Notes: a model not told the origin generated them from the sequence alone. 64,000 nt of DNA from Actinomycetospora lutea (GCF_028737205.1 NZ_JAQZAL010000010.1:124001-188000), one strand, 5' to 3'. Shown: positions 8,086-18,112, counted from the stretch's first letter. Made by a program: numbers and translations.

Positions 8086-9575
8086 GGCGCCGGCTCCACG
8101 GTCAGGGTGAGGTCGCGCACGCGCAGGGCGCCGGCGTGGGTCGGCACGGTCGTCGACGTGCCCGGCGCGCGGGCGACGGTGCACCGGACGCCGTCGAGCG
8201 CCACGGTGCCCTCGGCCGCCGCCGGCCCCAGGTCGGCGACCGCGCGGGCCAGCACGCGCTGCAGCTCGCGCAGGGCGGGTTCGGACAGGCGCGCGGTGAA
8301 GCCCTCGGCGCCCGCCTCGAGCAGTTCGGCGCGGGCGGCGGCGGCTCGCTTCTCGGCCTCCGCGCGCCGGGCCAGCAGGTGGCGACGCTCCTGGCTGCGG
8401 TCCTGCACGCGGCTGGTGCGCCCGCGGCTGGTGGCGTCGCCGCGCTCGCGCAGGCTGATCGGCACCTGGGCGCTCGGCGCGTCCCACCACGACACCGACG
8501 CGTCGACGGGGTCGGTGTCGTCGCCGCCCGCGCCGCCGAGGTGCCGGGCGCCCGCCAGCCCGAACGCCGCCGCCGCGAGCTCGTGGGTCGCCGAGGGGGC
8601 CGACCGGTCGAAGAACAGCGCCAGCCGCAGGTAGTCGGCCCGGCGCGAGGCGCCCGCGGTGCCGGTGCGCGAGAGGCGGGTGAGGTTCTGGGTCAGGGTG
8701 CGCACGGCGTCGACGGCGTCGCGCTCGAGCACCTGGATGCGGCTCGGGCGCCCCGTACCGCCGACGAACCACGACGCGAGGTTGGCCCAGTCGGCGCTCG
8801 ACGCACCCGGCTCCCGACGCACGCGCACCGACGACAGGCCCGCCGCCGCGACCCGCGCCGCCAGCCCGTCCGCCGCCCGCTCCACGATCACCGGCACGCG
8901 CGGCAGCACCGTCTCCAGCAGCGCCGCGAGCGGTCGCGCCCGCCGGCGCAGGGCCTCGAGACGCTCGCCGACGTAGCCGACGAGCACCTCGGAGAAGAAC
9001 GCGAACTCGTCCTCGTCGAGGTCGAAGCGCGACTGCCACTGGTTGATCGCCGCGAAGAACTGGGTGATCTCCGCGGAGAACGCGACGTGGGGGTCGAACA
9101 CCGCCCGGACCGCCTCGGCGAGCCGGTCGGGGGGCGCGGTCGCGGGGTCCAGGGCCACGACCGCCTCGAGCCCCGCCCGCAGCTGGTCGAGCCGGCCGAG
9201 CGACACGTCGCGGACGTCGTCGACCTGCGCGAGCACGCCCTCGACGAGGTCGTGCACCTCCTGGCCGACGCGCGTGATCAGGTAGCGGTTGCGGCGCCGG
9301 TAGTAGTCCTCGACGGTGCCGACCTGGCCCACCGACGCCGACACCTCGAGGTTGCCCCAGCCCCGCAGCGCCTCGAGGCGGGCGGTCACGGTGGCCTCGT
9401 CGAGGTCGCCGTCCAGGCGCGCCGTCACCTCGGCCGGGGTCAGCTCGGCGAAGAACGTCCCGGCGAACACCGCGAGGATCGCCCGGTACTCCGGGGACTC
9501 GGTGACGTAGGCGAAGACGCTGGTGCGCACGCCGGCTCGATGGGTCGAGCTCCGCTGCTCGTCGTCTCCCGTCAC
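8082..9575 (-). CDS. jetA: TIGR02677 family protein (Wadjet type II JetA-like, kleisin-type subunit)
   Basis: A 497-residue protein matching TIGR02677 (DUF2397), the JetA kleisin-like subunit of type II Wadjet. It begins near RTSVFAYVTESPEYRAILAV and contains TVEDYYRRRNRYLITRVGQE and ALFFDRSAPSATHELAAAAF. The GTG at 9575 overlaps the original jetC stop (TGA 9574-9572), the normal arrangement for coupled genes. Because of a one-base shift upstream (9681-9684), the jetC reading frame now runs straight into this gene, so a JetC-JetA fusion of 1860 residues is encoded unless the shift is corrected. JetA may still be made from its own GTG. Convergence with jetB is by a 4-bp overlap. Confidence 0.87.
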   Translation of the reverse strand: MTGDDEQRSSTHRAGVRTSVFAYVTESPEYRAILAVFAGTFFAELTPAEVTARLDGDLDEATVTARLEALRGWGNLEVSASVGQVGTVEDYYRRRNRYLITRVGQEVHDLVEGVLAQVDDVRDVSLGRLDQLRAGLEAVVALDPATAPPDRLAEAVRAVFDPHVAFSAEITQFFAAINQWQSRFDLDEDEFAFFSEVLVGYVGERLEALRRRARPLAALLETVLPRVPVIVERAADGLAARVAAAGLSSVRVRREPGASSADWANLASWFVGGTGRPSRIQVLERDAVDAVRTLTQNLTRLSRTGTAGASRRADYLRLALFFDRSAPSATHELAAAAFGLAGARHLGGAGGDDTDPVDASVSWWDAPSAQVPISLRERGDATSRGRTSRVQDRSQERRHLLARRAEAEKRAAAARAELLEAGAEGFTARLSEPALRELQRVLARAVADLGPAAAEGTVALDGVRCTVARAPGTSTTVPTHAGALRVRDLTLTVEPAP

Positions 9576-12500
9576 GCGCGCACCTCGAGCGCCGCGCCGT
9601 CCCACCGGTACTGCACGAGCGCGATCGCGCGCAGCTCCGGGTCGCGCAGCACCTCGGTGATCGCCAGCGCGGGGACCGTCGGGGTGCGTGCCCCACAGCC
9701 GCTCCGAGGTGACGACGAAGTCGACGTCGAGGTCCACGAGCAGCCCGAACAACTTGGCGTGGTTGTCCTCGGACACCTTGGCGAACGCGTCGTCGAGCAG
9801 CACGAGGCGCGGCGCGCCCACGTGGTGCGGGTCGTGCGCGGCGGCGCTGGCGGCGGCCGCCGCGGCCATCGGCAGCACCGTGACCAGCTTCTTCTCGCCC
9901 TCCGACAGCGTGGTCCGCCGGGTCAGCAGCTCGTCGCTGCGCCCCGGGCGGCGCAGGTAGAGGCGCATCTCGTGCCACGTGCGGTAGTCGAGGACCTCGC
10001 CGATGACCGACCGGTACGACGCCTCGGGGTCGCGGACGCGCGCCTGCTCGACGAGCGTCTTCACCGCCTCGCGGACCTGGTCGTCCTGGTCCGCCGACCG
10101 GAGGTCCGGGTGCACGCCGAGCAGCTCCAGCGCGGTCGCCGTCGACGGGTCGAGGTCGCCGCGGGGGCGCCAGTCGAGCCGCACGCCGATGCCCTGGCTC
10201 GACGTCACGCCCTGCAGGATGCGGTTCATCCGGTCGACGAGCTCGCGCGCGGCGAACAGGGCGTCGGCCACCTCGCGGGCGATCCGGCCGTGCAGCAGGT
10301 TGCGCAGCGCCTGGTCCTGCTGCGCGGAGAGCAGGCTGGTCGCGCGCCGGCGCTGGACCGCGACCCGGTGCACCATCTGCGCGAGCACCGCCCGCGACGG
10401 TCCGCTGACGTGCACCGCGAGCGGCATCCCGTCGGCGCCGCGGCGGCTCTCGATGTCCCAGCCGCTGGCCAGCTCGTCGCGCGCGGCGCGCAGGGCCTTC
10501 TCCAGCGCGTCCTCGCTGACCGCTCTCCGCGGCGCGGGCAGCCGCTCGCGCAGCGCGGCGACGAGCTCCTCGGCGCCCTCGACGGTGTCGGCGACCGAGG
10601 GCAGGGGCTCGGGCGCGGCGTCCTCGTCGTCGGGGTCGTCCGCCGGCTCCGCGGCCTGCAGCAGCCCCGGCACCGCGGCGGCGTCGGCGAGCCGGGCGCG
10701 CGCCGACCGCGCCGCGTGCTGCTTGTCGTCGAGGGCCCGACGGGTCTCCTCGAGCGTCATCTCCGCCTGGGACAGCGCCACCGCCGCCGCGGTCTGCGCC
10801 TCGCGGGCCTCCTCGAGGCGCCCGGCGATCGTGCGCAGGCGCTCGTCGAGCTCGCCGACGCGCGCGGCGACCTTGGCGGGCTCCTCGCCGAGCGACTCCT
10901 CGATCGTGGTCAGCTCGGTGCGCACCGAGGCCGCGCGGCCGCTCGCCTCGCGGTGCTCCGACACCGCGGTCGTGTGGTCGGCGGCGTCGCGCTCCCACGC
11001 CGCGATCGCCTCGCGCCACGACCGGGCCGTGCGGGTCACGCGGTCGCGCGCGGAGTCGACGGCGGCGAGCCCGCGCTCGGCGTCGACGACCGCCTCGAGC
11101 AGGCCGTCGAGCCGCTCGGGGGCGGTCGGCACGCCGGCCTCCGAGGCCGTGCGGGACAGCGCCGCCCAGGCCTCGTCGGCGCGGCGGCGGGCGTCGGCCG
11201 CCGCGGTCGTCAGCTCGCGGTGCCGGGCCTGCGCGCCCTCGGCGTAGCGGACCGCGCCCGTCGCGGCGGCCACCGCGTCGTCGACGCCGCGCGTGCCGGG
11301 CAGCTCGGCGACCAGCCGGCGCCACGCCGCGGCGTGGGTCTCGAGCGCCTCGGCGACCGCGCCGGCGCCGTCCCGCCGGGCCTGCGCGTCGGCGATCCGC
11401 GCGGCCAGCTCCGCGAGGCGCCGCTCGCGGGCCTGGGCCCGTGCGCCCGCGCCGACGTGCTCGGCCGCCGCCTTCGCGTGCCGGCCGCGCAGCGGGCCGG
11501 CGGCGAAGCTTCCGTCGGTGGCGACGCGGACGGGACCGGCCGTCGTGCCGAGGGACGACAGCACCCCGGCCACCGCGTCCACCGGCACCGCCCCCGTGTC
11601 GACCGGCGCGAGCAGGGTGTCGAGGGCCGGACCGGCAGCAGGGTCCGACGCCGCCACGACGAGGTCCCCGACGCGCAGCGTCCCGTCCCCGTCGACGTGG
11701 GCGGTGAGCAGGCCCGACGCCTCCAGGGCGGCCTCGAGCCCGGCGCGCTCGGCGTCGTCGAGGTGTTCGCGGAAGTCGACGAGCGAGGCCAGCAGCACCC
11801 CGTCGGCGGCGTCGTCGTCGGCGCGCCACGACGCGCGGGGCAACGGCAGCTCGCCGGCGGACGCCACGCGCGTGTGCTCGGCGCGACGGCCGGTCAGCTC
11901 CTCGTCGATCTCCTCGAGGCGCGCGGCGGCCCGCCGGCGGGCCGCGTCGAGGGTGCCGGTGACGTCGTCGGCCACTTGGTGGGCGCGGGCGCGTCGGGCG
12001 TCGGCGGCGTGGCGCAGGTCGTCGCCGGGCTCCTCGCCGGTCGCGGCCGGCACGGTCAGCCAGCCGAGCGCGCCCCCCGGCTCGGCGGCCGGCGCGTCGG
12101 CGACGTGCGCGGTCAGGCGCCGGGTCCAGCCGGCGATCGCCTCGGCGTGCTCGTCGGCGGCGGCGCGCGCGGCGCGGCGGGCGGCGGCGGCCTGCTCGGC
12201 GGCGGCCTCGTGCGCGGCCCGCGCGTCGCCGGCGGCGGACTCGGCGGCGTCGGCGGCCTCGGTCGCCCGGCGGACGCCGCGGGCGTGCTCGGCGACCTCG
12301 CGCACGGTCCTGCGGTGGGCGCGCAGGGCGTCGCCGGCGGAGGTCGGGTCGAGGTCGCCGGCGGGGTCGTCGTCGGGGTCGGCCGGCACGTCGACCGCTG
12401 TCTCGCCGGCCTCGTCGCGGCGGGGCTCGGTGGCCGGGACCGGCGGGTCGGGCAGCTGCGCGACCACCCCGGGCGCCGAGGCGGCGCGGGCCGCGTCGGC

Positions 12501-13664
12501 GACCGCGCGGAGGTGCTCGGTGACCCCGGCGAGGTCGGAGTCGAGCTGCCCGCGCGCCGCGGTGACCGCGGCGGCGGCCGCGACCACGCGCTCGCGGGCC
12601 CGGGTGCGGTGGCCGTCGAGCGTGGCGACGTGGGCGCCGGCGCGCGCCACCTCGTCACGGCGTCGCACCAGGTCGGCGTGCGCGGTGTACTCGGGCAGCG
12701 CCGCGAGGCCGGCGCGCTCGGCGGTGGACTCGGCGTGCTCGTCGGCGAGGTCGGCCACCGCGGCGACGGCCGTGTCCCGGGCCGCGGCGGCCTTGTCGAC
12801 CCCGCCCCGGTCCCGGTCGACCCGCCGGGCCGCGGTCCGGGCGGCGTTGACCGCGCCGGCCGTGTCGTCGACGGCGGCGGTGAGCACGCGGCGGGCGTAG
12901 TCGGTGTAGACCTCGACGGCCCCGTCGAGCGCCTCCGCGGTGCGGGCGAGGTCGGTGACGTTGCGGCGGTGGTCCTCGAGGTCCTCGAGCGGCTGGGCCG
13001 CGTCGTGCACCGCGTCCTCGGGCACCGGCGGCAGGGCCTCGCGCAGCGTGCGGGGCAGGTCGGTGTCGATGCGGTCGCCGACGCGGGGGTTGCGGACCTG
13101 GTGCAGCAGCCGGAAGTACGCCGTCGGGTCGACGCCGCCGAAGAAGCGGCGGGCGATCTCGGCGCAGTACTCGGCGGTGGACGTGAACACCTGCCCGCGG
13201 GTGCCCAGCTCGGAGCGCAGCACGTCGACCGAGAACGGGATGTCGGCCTCGGTGAGCCGCAGGTCGATCCGCACCCGGCGGTCGGTGGAGAACCACCAGG
13301 TCGCGACGCGGTCGGTGCTGCGGTTGGCGCGGATGCCGCAGCCGACGGTGCGGTACTCGCCCGCTCGTTCGAACTCGATCCACAGGTAGCCGGTGCGCTG
13401 GGTGTCGTCGTGGTCCGACAGCATCCAGCTGCGCAGCACCCCGCGCTGCTCGCCCGCGGCGTCGATCTTGCGGACGTCCGCCTCGAGCAGGAACGGCAGC
13501 AGCATGTTCATCGCCGTCGACTTGCCCGACCCGTTGACCCCGCGCAGCAGCAGGCGTCCGTCGGCGAAGTCCAGCACCTCGTCCTGGTACTGGTAGACGT
13601 TCAGGATGCCGGCGCGGGAGGGCTTCCAGCGCTGCTGGTCCTCTCCCTGATCCACTCCTGGCAC
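9572..13664 (-). CDS. jetC: TIGR02680 family protein (Wadjet type II JetC-like SMC ATPase), frameshifted near the 3' end
   Basis: A large SMC/MukB-like ATPase of TIGR02680. Walker A GVNGSGKST is at residues 42-50, a long Ala/Arg/Glu-rich coiled-coil region fills about 230-1000, and the second half-domain has the signature LSEGEKKLVT followed by Walker B LVLLDDAF. After TSERLWGTH (codon about 1325) the frame is lost: the expected tail VPALAITEVLRDPELRA ending in a TGA at 9574-9572 lies in a different frame. Removing one base from the G run at 9681-9684 restores a 1363-residue protein of normal family length. As read, translation continues into jetA. The GTG at 13664 is 24 bp from the preceding phosphotransferase gene. 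Confidence 0.85.
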
Positions 13665-13688
13665 CCGGACGAGGGTACGGAGCGGGGT

Positions 13689-14582
13689 TCAGGTGCCCGC
13701 CAACCAGTCGGGGTCGCCCACGAGGCCCAGCACCTCCCGGGGCGTGTCGGCGAAGCGCGGGTCCGCGGCGGCGCGCTGCCACGTCAGCGCGCGGGCCACG
13801 ACGCCGGCGCGGCAGGCGGTCCGGGTCCAGCGGACGAGCTCGTCGTGCGGGGCGAGGTCGTCGAAGACCTCGAGGTAGGCGTCGCGGGGCCGGGTGATCG
13901 CGGGGTCCTCGGCGTCGACCCCGAGCGTGCGCCGCAGCGACCCGAGCGCGACGAGCAGGCTCGCGAAGGGGTGGGCGAGCACGGCGTCGCCCCAGTCGGC
14001 GAAACGCCCGTCGCGCAGGACGTTGCCGACGTGCAGGTCCTGGTGGTCGACCGTGCTCGGGACGGTGCCGGCGAGCTCGTCGGACCAGTGCTGGACGAGG
14101 TCGCGGCGAGGGTGAGCGCCGATCGTCGCCAGGGCCTCCTCGTAGCGCGCGGGGAGCGCGGGCGGGGTGGCGTCGGGCACGCCGAGCTCCCGCATCGCGG
14201 GGAGGTGGGGCGCCGCCCGGCGCTGGAGATCGGCGTAGCGGGGCAGCGCCGCGGTCAGGGCGGCGGAGGGCTCGTCGCCCTCGTCGCGGACGCTCGGGCC
14301 GGTGTCGGGCAGCAGCAGGCGGTGCTGCTCGACGTCGACGGCCAGCGGGATCGCGACGGCGTCGGGCGCGATGCGGGCGAGCAGCGCGTGCAGCCCGACC
14401 TCGGGGGCCATCCCGGCCGTCGGCTCCTTGAGCCACACCGGCCCGTCGGCGGTCGGCACGCGCAGCACCGTCGACCAGGCGCGGTGACGCTGGACGACCT
14501 CGCCGGTCGGGTGGCGCCCGGTGACCGCGGCGATCCACGCGAGCACCTCGTCGCGCCAGGCGTCGGTGCCGCGCTCGCTCAC
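13689..14582 (-). CDS. Aminoglycoside phosphotransferase-like (APH/choline kinase fold) protein
   Basis: A 297-residue kinase-fold protein. The catalytic loop VDHQDLHVGNVLRDG and the metal-binding DFG-equivalent FADWGDAVLAHPF are clear, and GPVWLKEPTAG supplies the likely ATP-binding lysine. The substrate is unknown; close relatives are annotated simply as phosphotransferases. The GTG at 14582 is divergent from yaaA, leaving only 31 bp for both promoters. Its stop is 24 bp upstream of jetC on the same strand, so jetC may be co-transcribed with it. Confidence 0.83.
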   Translation of the reverse strand: MSERGTDAWRDEVLAWIAAVTGRHPTGEVVQRHRAWSTVLRVPTADGPVWLKEPTAGMAPEVGLHALLARIAPDAVAIPLAVDVEQHRLLLPDTGPSVRDEGDEPSAALTAALPRYADLQRRAAPHLPAMRELGVPDATPPALPARYEEALATIGAHPRRDLVQHWSDELAGTVPSTVDHQDLHVGNVLRDGRFADWGDAVLAHPFASLLVALGSLRRTLGVDAEDPAITRPRDAYLEVFDDLAPHDELVRWTRTACRAGVVARALTWQRAAADPRFADTPREVLGLVGDPDWLAGT

Positions 14583-14613
14583 CCGGCCATGGTGGCCGAC
14601 TACCGTCGCGGGC

Positions 14614-15345
14614 GTGCTCGTCGTCCTGCCCCCGTCCGAGACCAAGGCGCCCGGCGGTCGCGGGCGTCCGCTCGACCTGGACGCGCTGTCGTTCCCGTCG
14701 CTGAACGCGACGCGCAAGGTGCTGGTCGACGAGGTCGTCGCGCTGGCCGCGGACCTGCCGGCCTCGCTCGCGGCGCTGGACATCTCCGAGCGCCAGGACG
14801 ACGAGATCGCGCGCAACGCGGCGCTGTGGACCTCGCCGACGGCGCCGGCGCTGCGCCGCTACACCGGCGTGCTCTACGACGCGCTCGACGCCCGGTCGCT
14901 GACGCCCGCGGCCCGGCAGCGGCTGGTCGTGTGCTCGGCGCTGTTCGGCCTGGTCGGCGGCACCGACCCGATCCCGGCGTACCGGTTGTCGGGGACGAGC
15001 GCGCTGCCGGGGCGTGACGGGCTGCGGGTCACGTGGCGCCCCGAGCTCATGCCGCTGCTCGCCGACGTCGACGATCTCGTCGTCGACCTGCGCTCGGGCC
15101 CCTACATGGCGCTGGGGCCGGCGCGCGGTGCCGTCACCCTCGACGTGCACAGCGAGGCGGCCGACGGTGCGCGGACGGTCGTGAGCCACGCGAACAAGTC
15201 GCACAAGGGCCACGCGGCGCGCCTGCTCGCCTCGTCGCGGCGGCGCCCGAAGGACGCGAGCGGGGTCCAGGCGCTCCTGCGCGACGCCGGTCTGCGCGTC
15301 GAACAGGCCGGGGAGAACGCGCTCGTCCTCGTCGTCCCGCGCTGA
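14614..15345 (+). CDS. yaaA: YaaA family peroxide stress protein
   Basis: A 243-residue protein of the YaaA/DUF328 family, whose E. coli member lowers free iron and DNA damage during peroxide stress. It opens LVVLPPSETKAPGGRG (conserved PPSETK) and contains LFGLVGGTDPIPAYRLSG and VVSHANKSHKGHAARLL near the C-terminus, matching family landmarks and length. The GTG at 14614 is eight bases after TACCGT (14601-14606), a plausible -10, suggesting a leaderless message. Confidence 0.88.
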   Translation: MLVVLPPSETKAPGGRGRPLDLDALSFPSLNATRKVLVDEVVALAADLPASLAALDISERQDDEIARNAALWTSPTAPALRRYTGVLYDALDARSLTPAARQRLVVCSALFGLVGGTDPIPAYRLSGTSALPGRDGLRVTWRPELMPLLADVDDLVVDLRSGPYMALGPARGAVTLDVHSEAADGARTVVSHANKSHKGHAARLLASSRRRPKDASGVQALLRDAGLRVEQAGENALVLVVPR

Positions 15346-15374
15346 CCCCGGCGTGTCGCGCCGGCGAGGATGTG

Positions 15375-15411
15375 GCGATCCTGGCGTCAGACGCCAGCGA
15401 TGCCGCATCGC
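15375..15411. terminator. Probable bidirectional terminator between yaaA and a serine hydrolase
   Basis: CTGGCGT-cag-ACGCCAG (15381-15397) forms a perfect 7-bp hairpin extended on both sides, and the overlapping GCGATG-ccg-CATCGC (15397-15411) forms an alternative one. It lies between two convergent genes and lacks a clear U tract, as is usual in actinobacteria. Confidence 0.55.
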
Positions 15412-15438
15412 TCGCACGAGCGCGCCGGTTGAGAACCG

Positions 15439-16248
15439 CTAGCGGTCGGCGAGGACGGCGTCGGCGAGCGGGGGCCAGGCGGCTTTGGCCCAGTCGCCGA
15501 AGTCGCGGTCGGCGAGGGCGACGCAGGCGACACCGGCGTCCGGGTCGACCCACAGGAAGGTGCCCGACTGGCCGAAGTGGCCGAAGGTGCGTGCCGAGTT
15601 GGTCGCGCCGGTCCAGTGCGGCGACTTGCCGTCGCGGATCTCGTAGCCCAGGCCCCAGTCGTTGGGCTTCTGGTGCCCGAAGCCCGGGATCGTGCCGTCG
15701 AGCCCGGGGAACTGCACCGAGGTCGCCTCGTCCAGGGTCGAGCGGTGCAGCAGCTGCGGGGTCTGCAGCTCGGCGGCGAGGCGCAGGAGGTCGTCGACGG
15801 TCGAGGTCGCGCCGTGCCCGGGCGAGCCGTCGAGCGTCGTCGCCGTCATCCCGAGCGGCGCGAGGACCGCCTCGTGCAGGTAGTCGGCGAACCCGATGCC
15901 GGTGGCCTCCTCGATCGTCGCCGCGAGCACCTCGAACCCCGCCGACGAGTACAGCCGCCGGGTCCCCGGCTCGGCGACGACGCGGTGCTCGCCGAACGCC
16001 AGCCCCGAGGTGTGGGCGAGCAGGTGACGCACCGTCGACCCCTCGGGCCCGGCGGGCTGGTCGAGGGTGATCGCCTCCTCCTCGATCGCGACGAGCGCCG
16101 CGGTCGCCACGATCGGCTTGGTCACCGACGCGAGCGGGAACCGGCGGTCACTCGGCCCGTGGGTGCCGCGCACCGTGCCGTCGGCCGCCACCACCCCGGC
16201 GGCGGCGTGGTCGACGGGCCAGTCGTCGATCTGGGCGAGGCTCTGCAC
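15439..16248 (-). CDS. Beta-lactamase-family serine hydrolase
   Basis: A 269-residue class C beta-lactamase/esterase-fold hydrolase. The SxxK motif is in PLASVTKPIVAT (nucleophile serine and lysine) and the tyrosine motif is in RRLYSSAGFEVLAAT. VRHLLAHTSGLAFGEHR is the conserved HLLxHTSGL segment. No signal peptide is visible, so it is probably cytoplasmic and may be an esterase or peptidase rather than a resistance enzyme. It begins with a GTG 17 bp after the lipoprotein gene on the same strand, so the two may form an operon. Confidence 0.85.
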   Translation of the reverse strand: MQSLAQIDDWPVDHAAAGVVAADGTVRGTHGPSDRRFPLASVTKPIVATAALVAIEEEAITLDQPAGPEGSTVRHLLAHTSGLAFGEHRVVAEPGTRRLYSSAGFEVLAATIEEATGIGFADYLHEAVLAPLGMTATTLDGSPGHGATSTVDDLLRLAAELQTPQLLHRSTLDEATSVQFPGLDGTIPGFGHQKPNDWGLGYEIRDGKSPHWTGATNSARTFGHFGQSGTFLWVDPDAGVACVALADRDFGDWAKAAWPPLADAVLADR

Positions 16249-16265
16249 CCCCGCGACCCTAGGGG

Positions 16266-17171
16266 TCAGCCGCCGAGCGCATCGCGGGCCGCCGACGCCG
16301 CGTCGTCGAGCAGCGTGCGGGCGGCGTCGTACCCCCGCGGCTGGTTCGACAGCAGCACCACGACGTAGCGCCCGTCCGCGTCCGGGAAGCCCGCCGAGTG
16401 CAGGTCGACGCTCGACCCGAAGCAGCACAGCCACCCCTGCTTCGCCGCCGCCGTGCCGCGCCGCGACGGGTCGAGCAGGCCGAAGCCCTGGTCGAACCCG
16501 TCGGCCGCGGTGGCCGGGGCCGCCGCGAGCGCCTGCAGGAGGAAGTCGCGGTCGGGAGGGGCCAGCTGGGTGGTGACGTAGCCGTAGAGGGTGGCCACGT
16601 CCTGGGCCGAGGTCCGGACCTCGCCCCACTGCGACGAGTCCGGGGGCGGGCTGGTCTGCGCGAGCCCGAGCGCGGCGGCCACCCGGCGGATGCCCTCCGG
16701 CCCGCCGTAGCTCGACCACAGCGCGTTCATCGCCTCGTCGTCGGACAGGCTCAGCGCGCGACGGAACCGCTGCTCGTCGGCCTCGGTCGTCTGCAGCTGC
16801 CCCGCCTCACGCCGGGTGAGGATGTCGACGATCGTGAAGAGCTTGGCCACCGACGCCGCCCGCAGCGGGGTGCCGCCCTCGTCGTTGGCCACCGTCTGCC
16901 CGGTGGTGCGGTCGAGGACGGCCACCCCGAGCGTCACGCCGCTGCGCTCCTGGGCCGCCGGTGCCGTGGCGTCCACGGCGGCCTGGGCCCGCGACGGCTC
17001 CGGCGCCGGCGCCGGGGCCGGGGCCGGCGCCGGGACCGTCGTGGTGGTCGGCGCCGCGGTCACCGGCGGGGGTGCCGGCGCCGGGGCGGGCGCGGAGCCG
17101 CCCGTCGAGCAGCCGGCCACCAGGGCCGCGACGACGAGCGCGCCGGCCAGGCGGCCGCGACGGGAGATCAC
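16266..17171 (-). CDS. Lipoprotein with class A beta-lactamase-like serine hydrolase domain
   Basis: A 301-residue exported lipoprotein: basic start, hydrophobic stretch and lipobox LVAGC near residue 20, then a Pro/Ala/Thr-rich linker to about residue 60. The catalytic domain has the SxxK motif in AASVAKLFTIVD, SDD in place of the usual SDN, and KQGW in place of KTG. These substitutions suggest a penicillin-binding-like or carboxypeptidase role rather than an efficient beta-lactamase. It should sit on the outer face of the membrane. Confidence 0.83.
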   Translation of the reverse strand: MISRRGRLAGALVVAALVAGCSTGGSAPAPAPAPPPVTAAPTTTTVPAPAPAPAPAPEPSRAQAAVDATAPAAQERSGVTLGVAVLDRTTGQTVANDEGGTPLRAASVAKLFTIVDILTRREAGQLQTTEADEQRFRRALSLSDDEAMNALWSSYGGPEGIRRVAAALGLAQTSPPPDSSQWGEVRTSAQDVATLYGYVTTQLAPPDRDFLLQALAAAPATAADGFDQGFGLLDPSRRGTAAAKQGWLCCFGSSVDLHSAGFPDADGRYVVVLLSNQPRGYDAARTLLDDAASAARDALGG

Positions 17172-17245
17172 GTCTCGATCGTGCGCCCGCCGGGACGGGA
17201 TCCGCGCGACGGAAGGCCCGTCTCCGGCTGACGTCACAGCGGCGA

Positions 17246-18112
17246 TCACGCCGCCAGCATCACCTCGTCGGCGCGCAGCGCGGCGACGACACGCTCGGTC
17301 ATCGCGCGCTGGACGGCCCACTGGCGACCCGGCTTCGTACGAGCCGTCAGTCGGAGGGTCATACCGGACGCGGACAGCGACTCGACGCCGAGGACCTGGG
17401 GCTTGTCCAGGACGTCGCCGCGGTGGCCGTTCTCGTCGATCGCCGCGTCCGCGGCCTCCTCGGCGAGCGTGGCGGCACGCGTGACGTCGGTGTCGAGCGC
17501 CAGCGGGATGTCGAGGACGGCCACGGCGTGGTCCTGCGAGCCGTTGCCGACGCGCTCGATCGTGCCGTTGCGCACGTACCAGACCATCCCGGTGACGTCG
17601 CGGACCGTCGTGGTGCGCAGGCCGACGCGCTCGATCGTGCCGACGGCGTCGCCGAGGTCGACGTGGTCGCCGACGCCGTACTGGTCCTCGAGGAGCATGA
17701 AGATCCCGGACAGGAAGTCCTTGACGAGGTTCTGGGCGCCGAACCCGATGGCGAGCCCGACGACGCCGGCCGAGGCGAGCACGGGCGCGAGGTTCACGCC
17801 GAACTGGCCCAGGACCATCATGAACGCGGTCCCGAAGATCAGGATGCTGGCCGCGTTGCGGATCACGGAGCTCACCGTGCGGGCCCGCTGGGCGCGCCGG
17901 GCGGAGCCGAACGCCTGGATGCGGTCGGCGTCGGTCACCCCGCGCCTGCGGCGCAGCAGCGAGAGCAGGCCCGGCACGCCGGCGCCGTTGGCCACGTGGC
18001 CGATGACGCGGTTGATGACGAACCGCAGCAGGACGGCCACGACCACGATGACGGCCACGGCGACGCCGGTGTGGACCAGGGCGTCGAGGGTCAGGGCAGG
18101 GGTGAAGGGCAC
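17246..18112 (-). CDS. MscS family mechanosensitive ion channel
   Basis: A 288-residue channel. A membrane helix (about residues 8-35), a second near 85-105 and the pore-lining helix ASAGVVGLAIGFGAQNLVKD are followed by the soluble beta domain beginning LSGIFMLLEDQYGVGDHVDL. MscS channels release solutes on hypo-osmotic shock. The GTG at 18112 is preferred because GAGGTGG lies six bases upstream; that sequence covers an alternative GTG at 18121. Divergent from the antiporter gene, with a 169-bp shared promoter region. Confidence 0.9.
   Translation of the reverse strand: MPFTPALTLDALVHTGVAVAVIVVVAVLLRFVINRVIGHVANGAGVPGLLSLLRRRRGVTDADRIQAFGSARRAQRARTVSSVIRNAASILIFGTAFMMVLGQFGVNLAPVLASAGVVGLAIGFGAQNLVKDFLSGIFMLLEDQYGVGDHVDLGDAVGTIERVGLRTTTVRDVTGMVWYVRNGTIERVGNGSQDHAVAVLDIPLALDTDVTRAATLAEEAADAAIDENGHRGDVLDKPQVLGVESLSASGMTLRLTARTKPGRQWAVQRAMTERVVAALRADEVMLAA

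Noticed and set aside
13689-14582. Possibility that the gene before jetC is a divergent JetD
   Set aside because: It has clear phosphotransferase motifs (HQDLHVGNV, ADWGD) and no DUF2399/Toprim-like features.
8136-15017. A very long open frame on the plus strand opposite the Jet operon
   Set aside because: It is antisense to well-supported Jet, phosphotransferase and other genes, has Arg/Gly/Ala-rich low-quality sequence with no domain, and is expected by chance in DNA of this GC content.
15439-17171. Two adjacent beta-lactamase-fold genes as an antibiotic-resistance locus
   Set aside because: One is cytoplasmic and class C/esterase-like, the other has altered SDN and KTG motifs; both fit esterase or penicillin-binding-like roles better.
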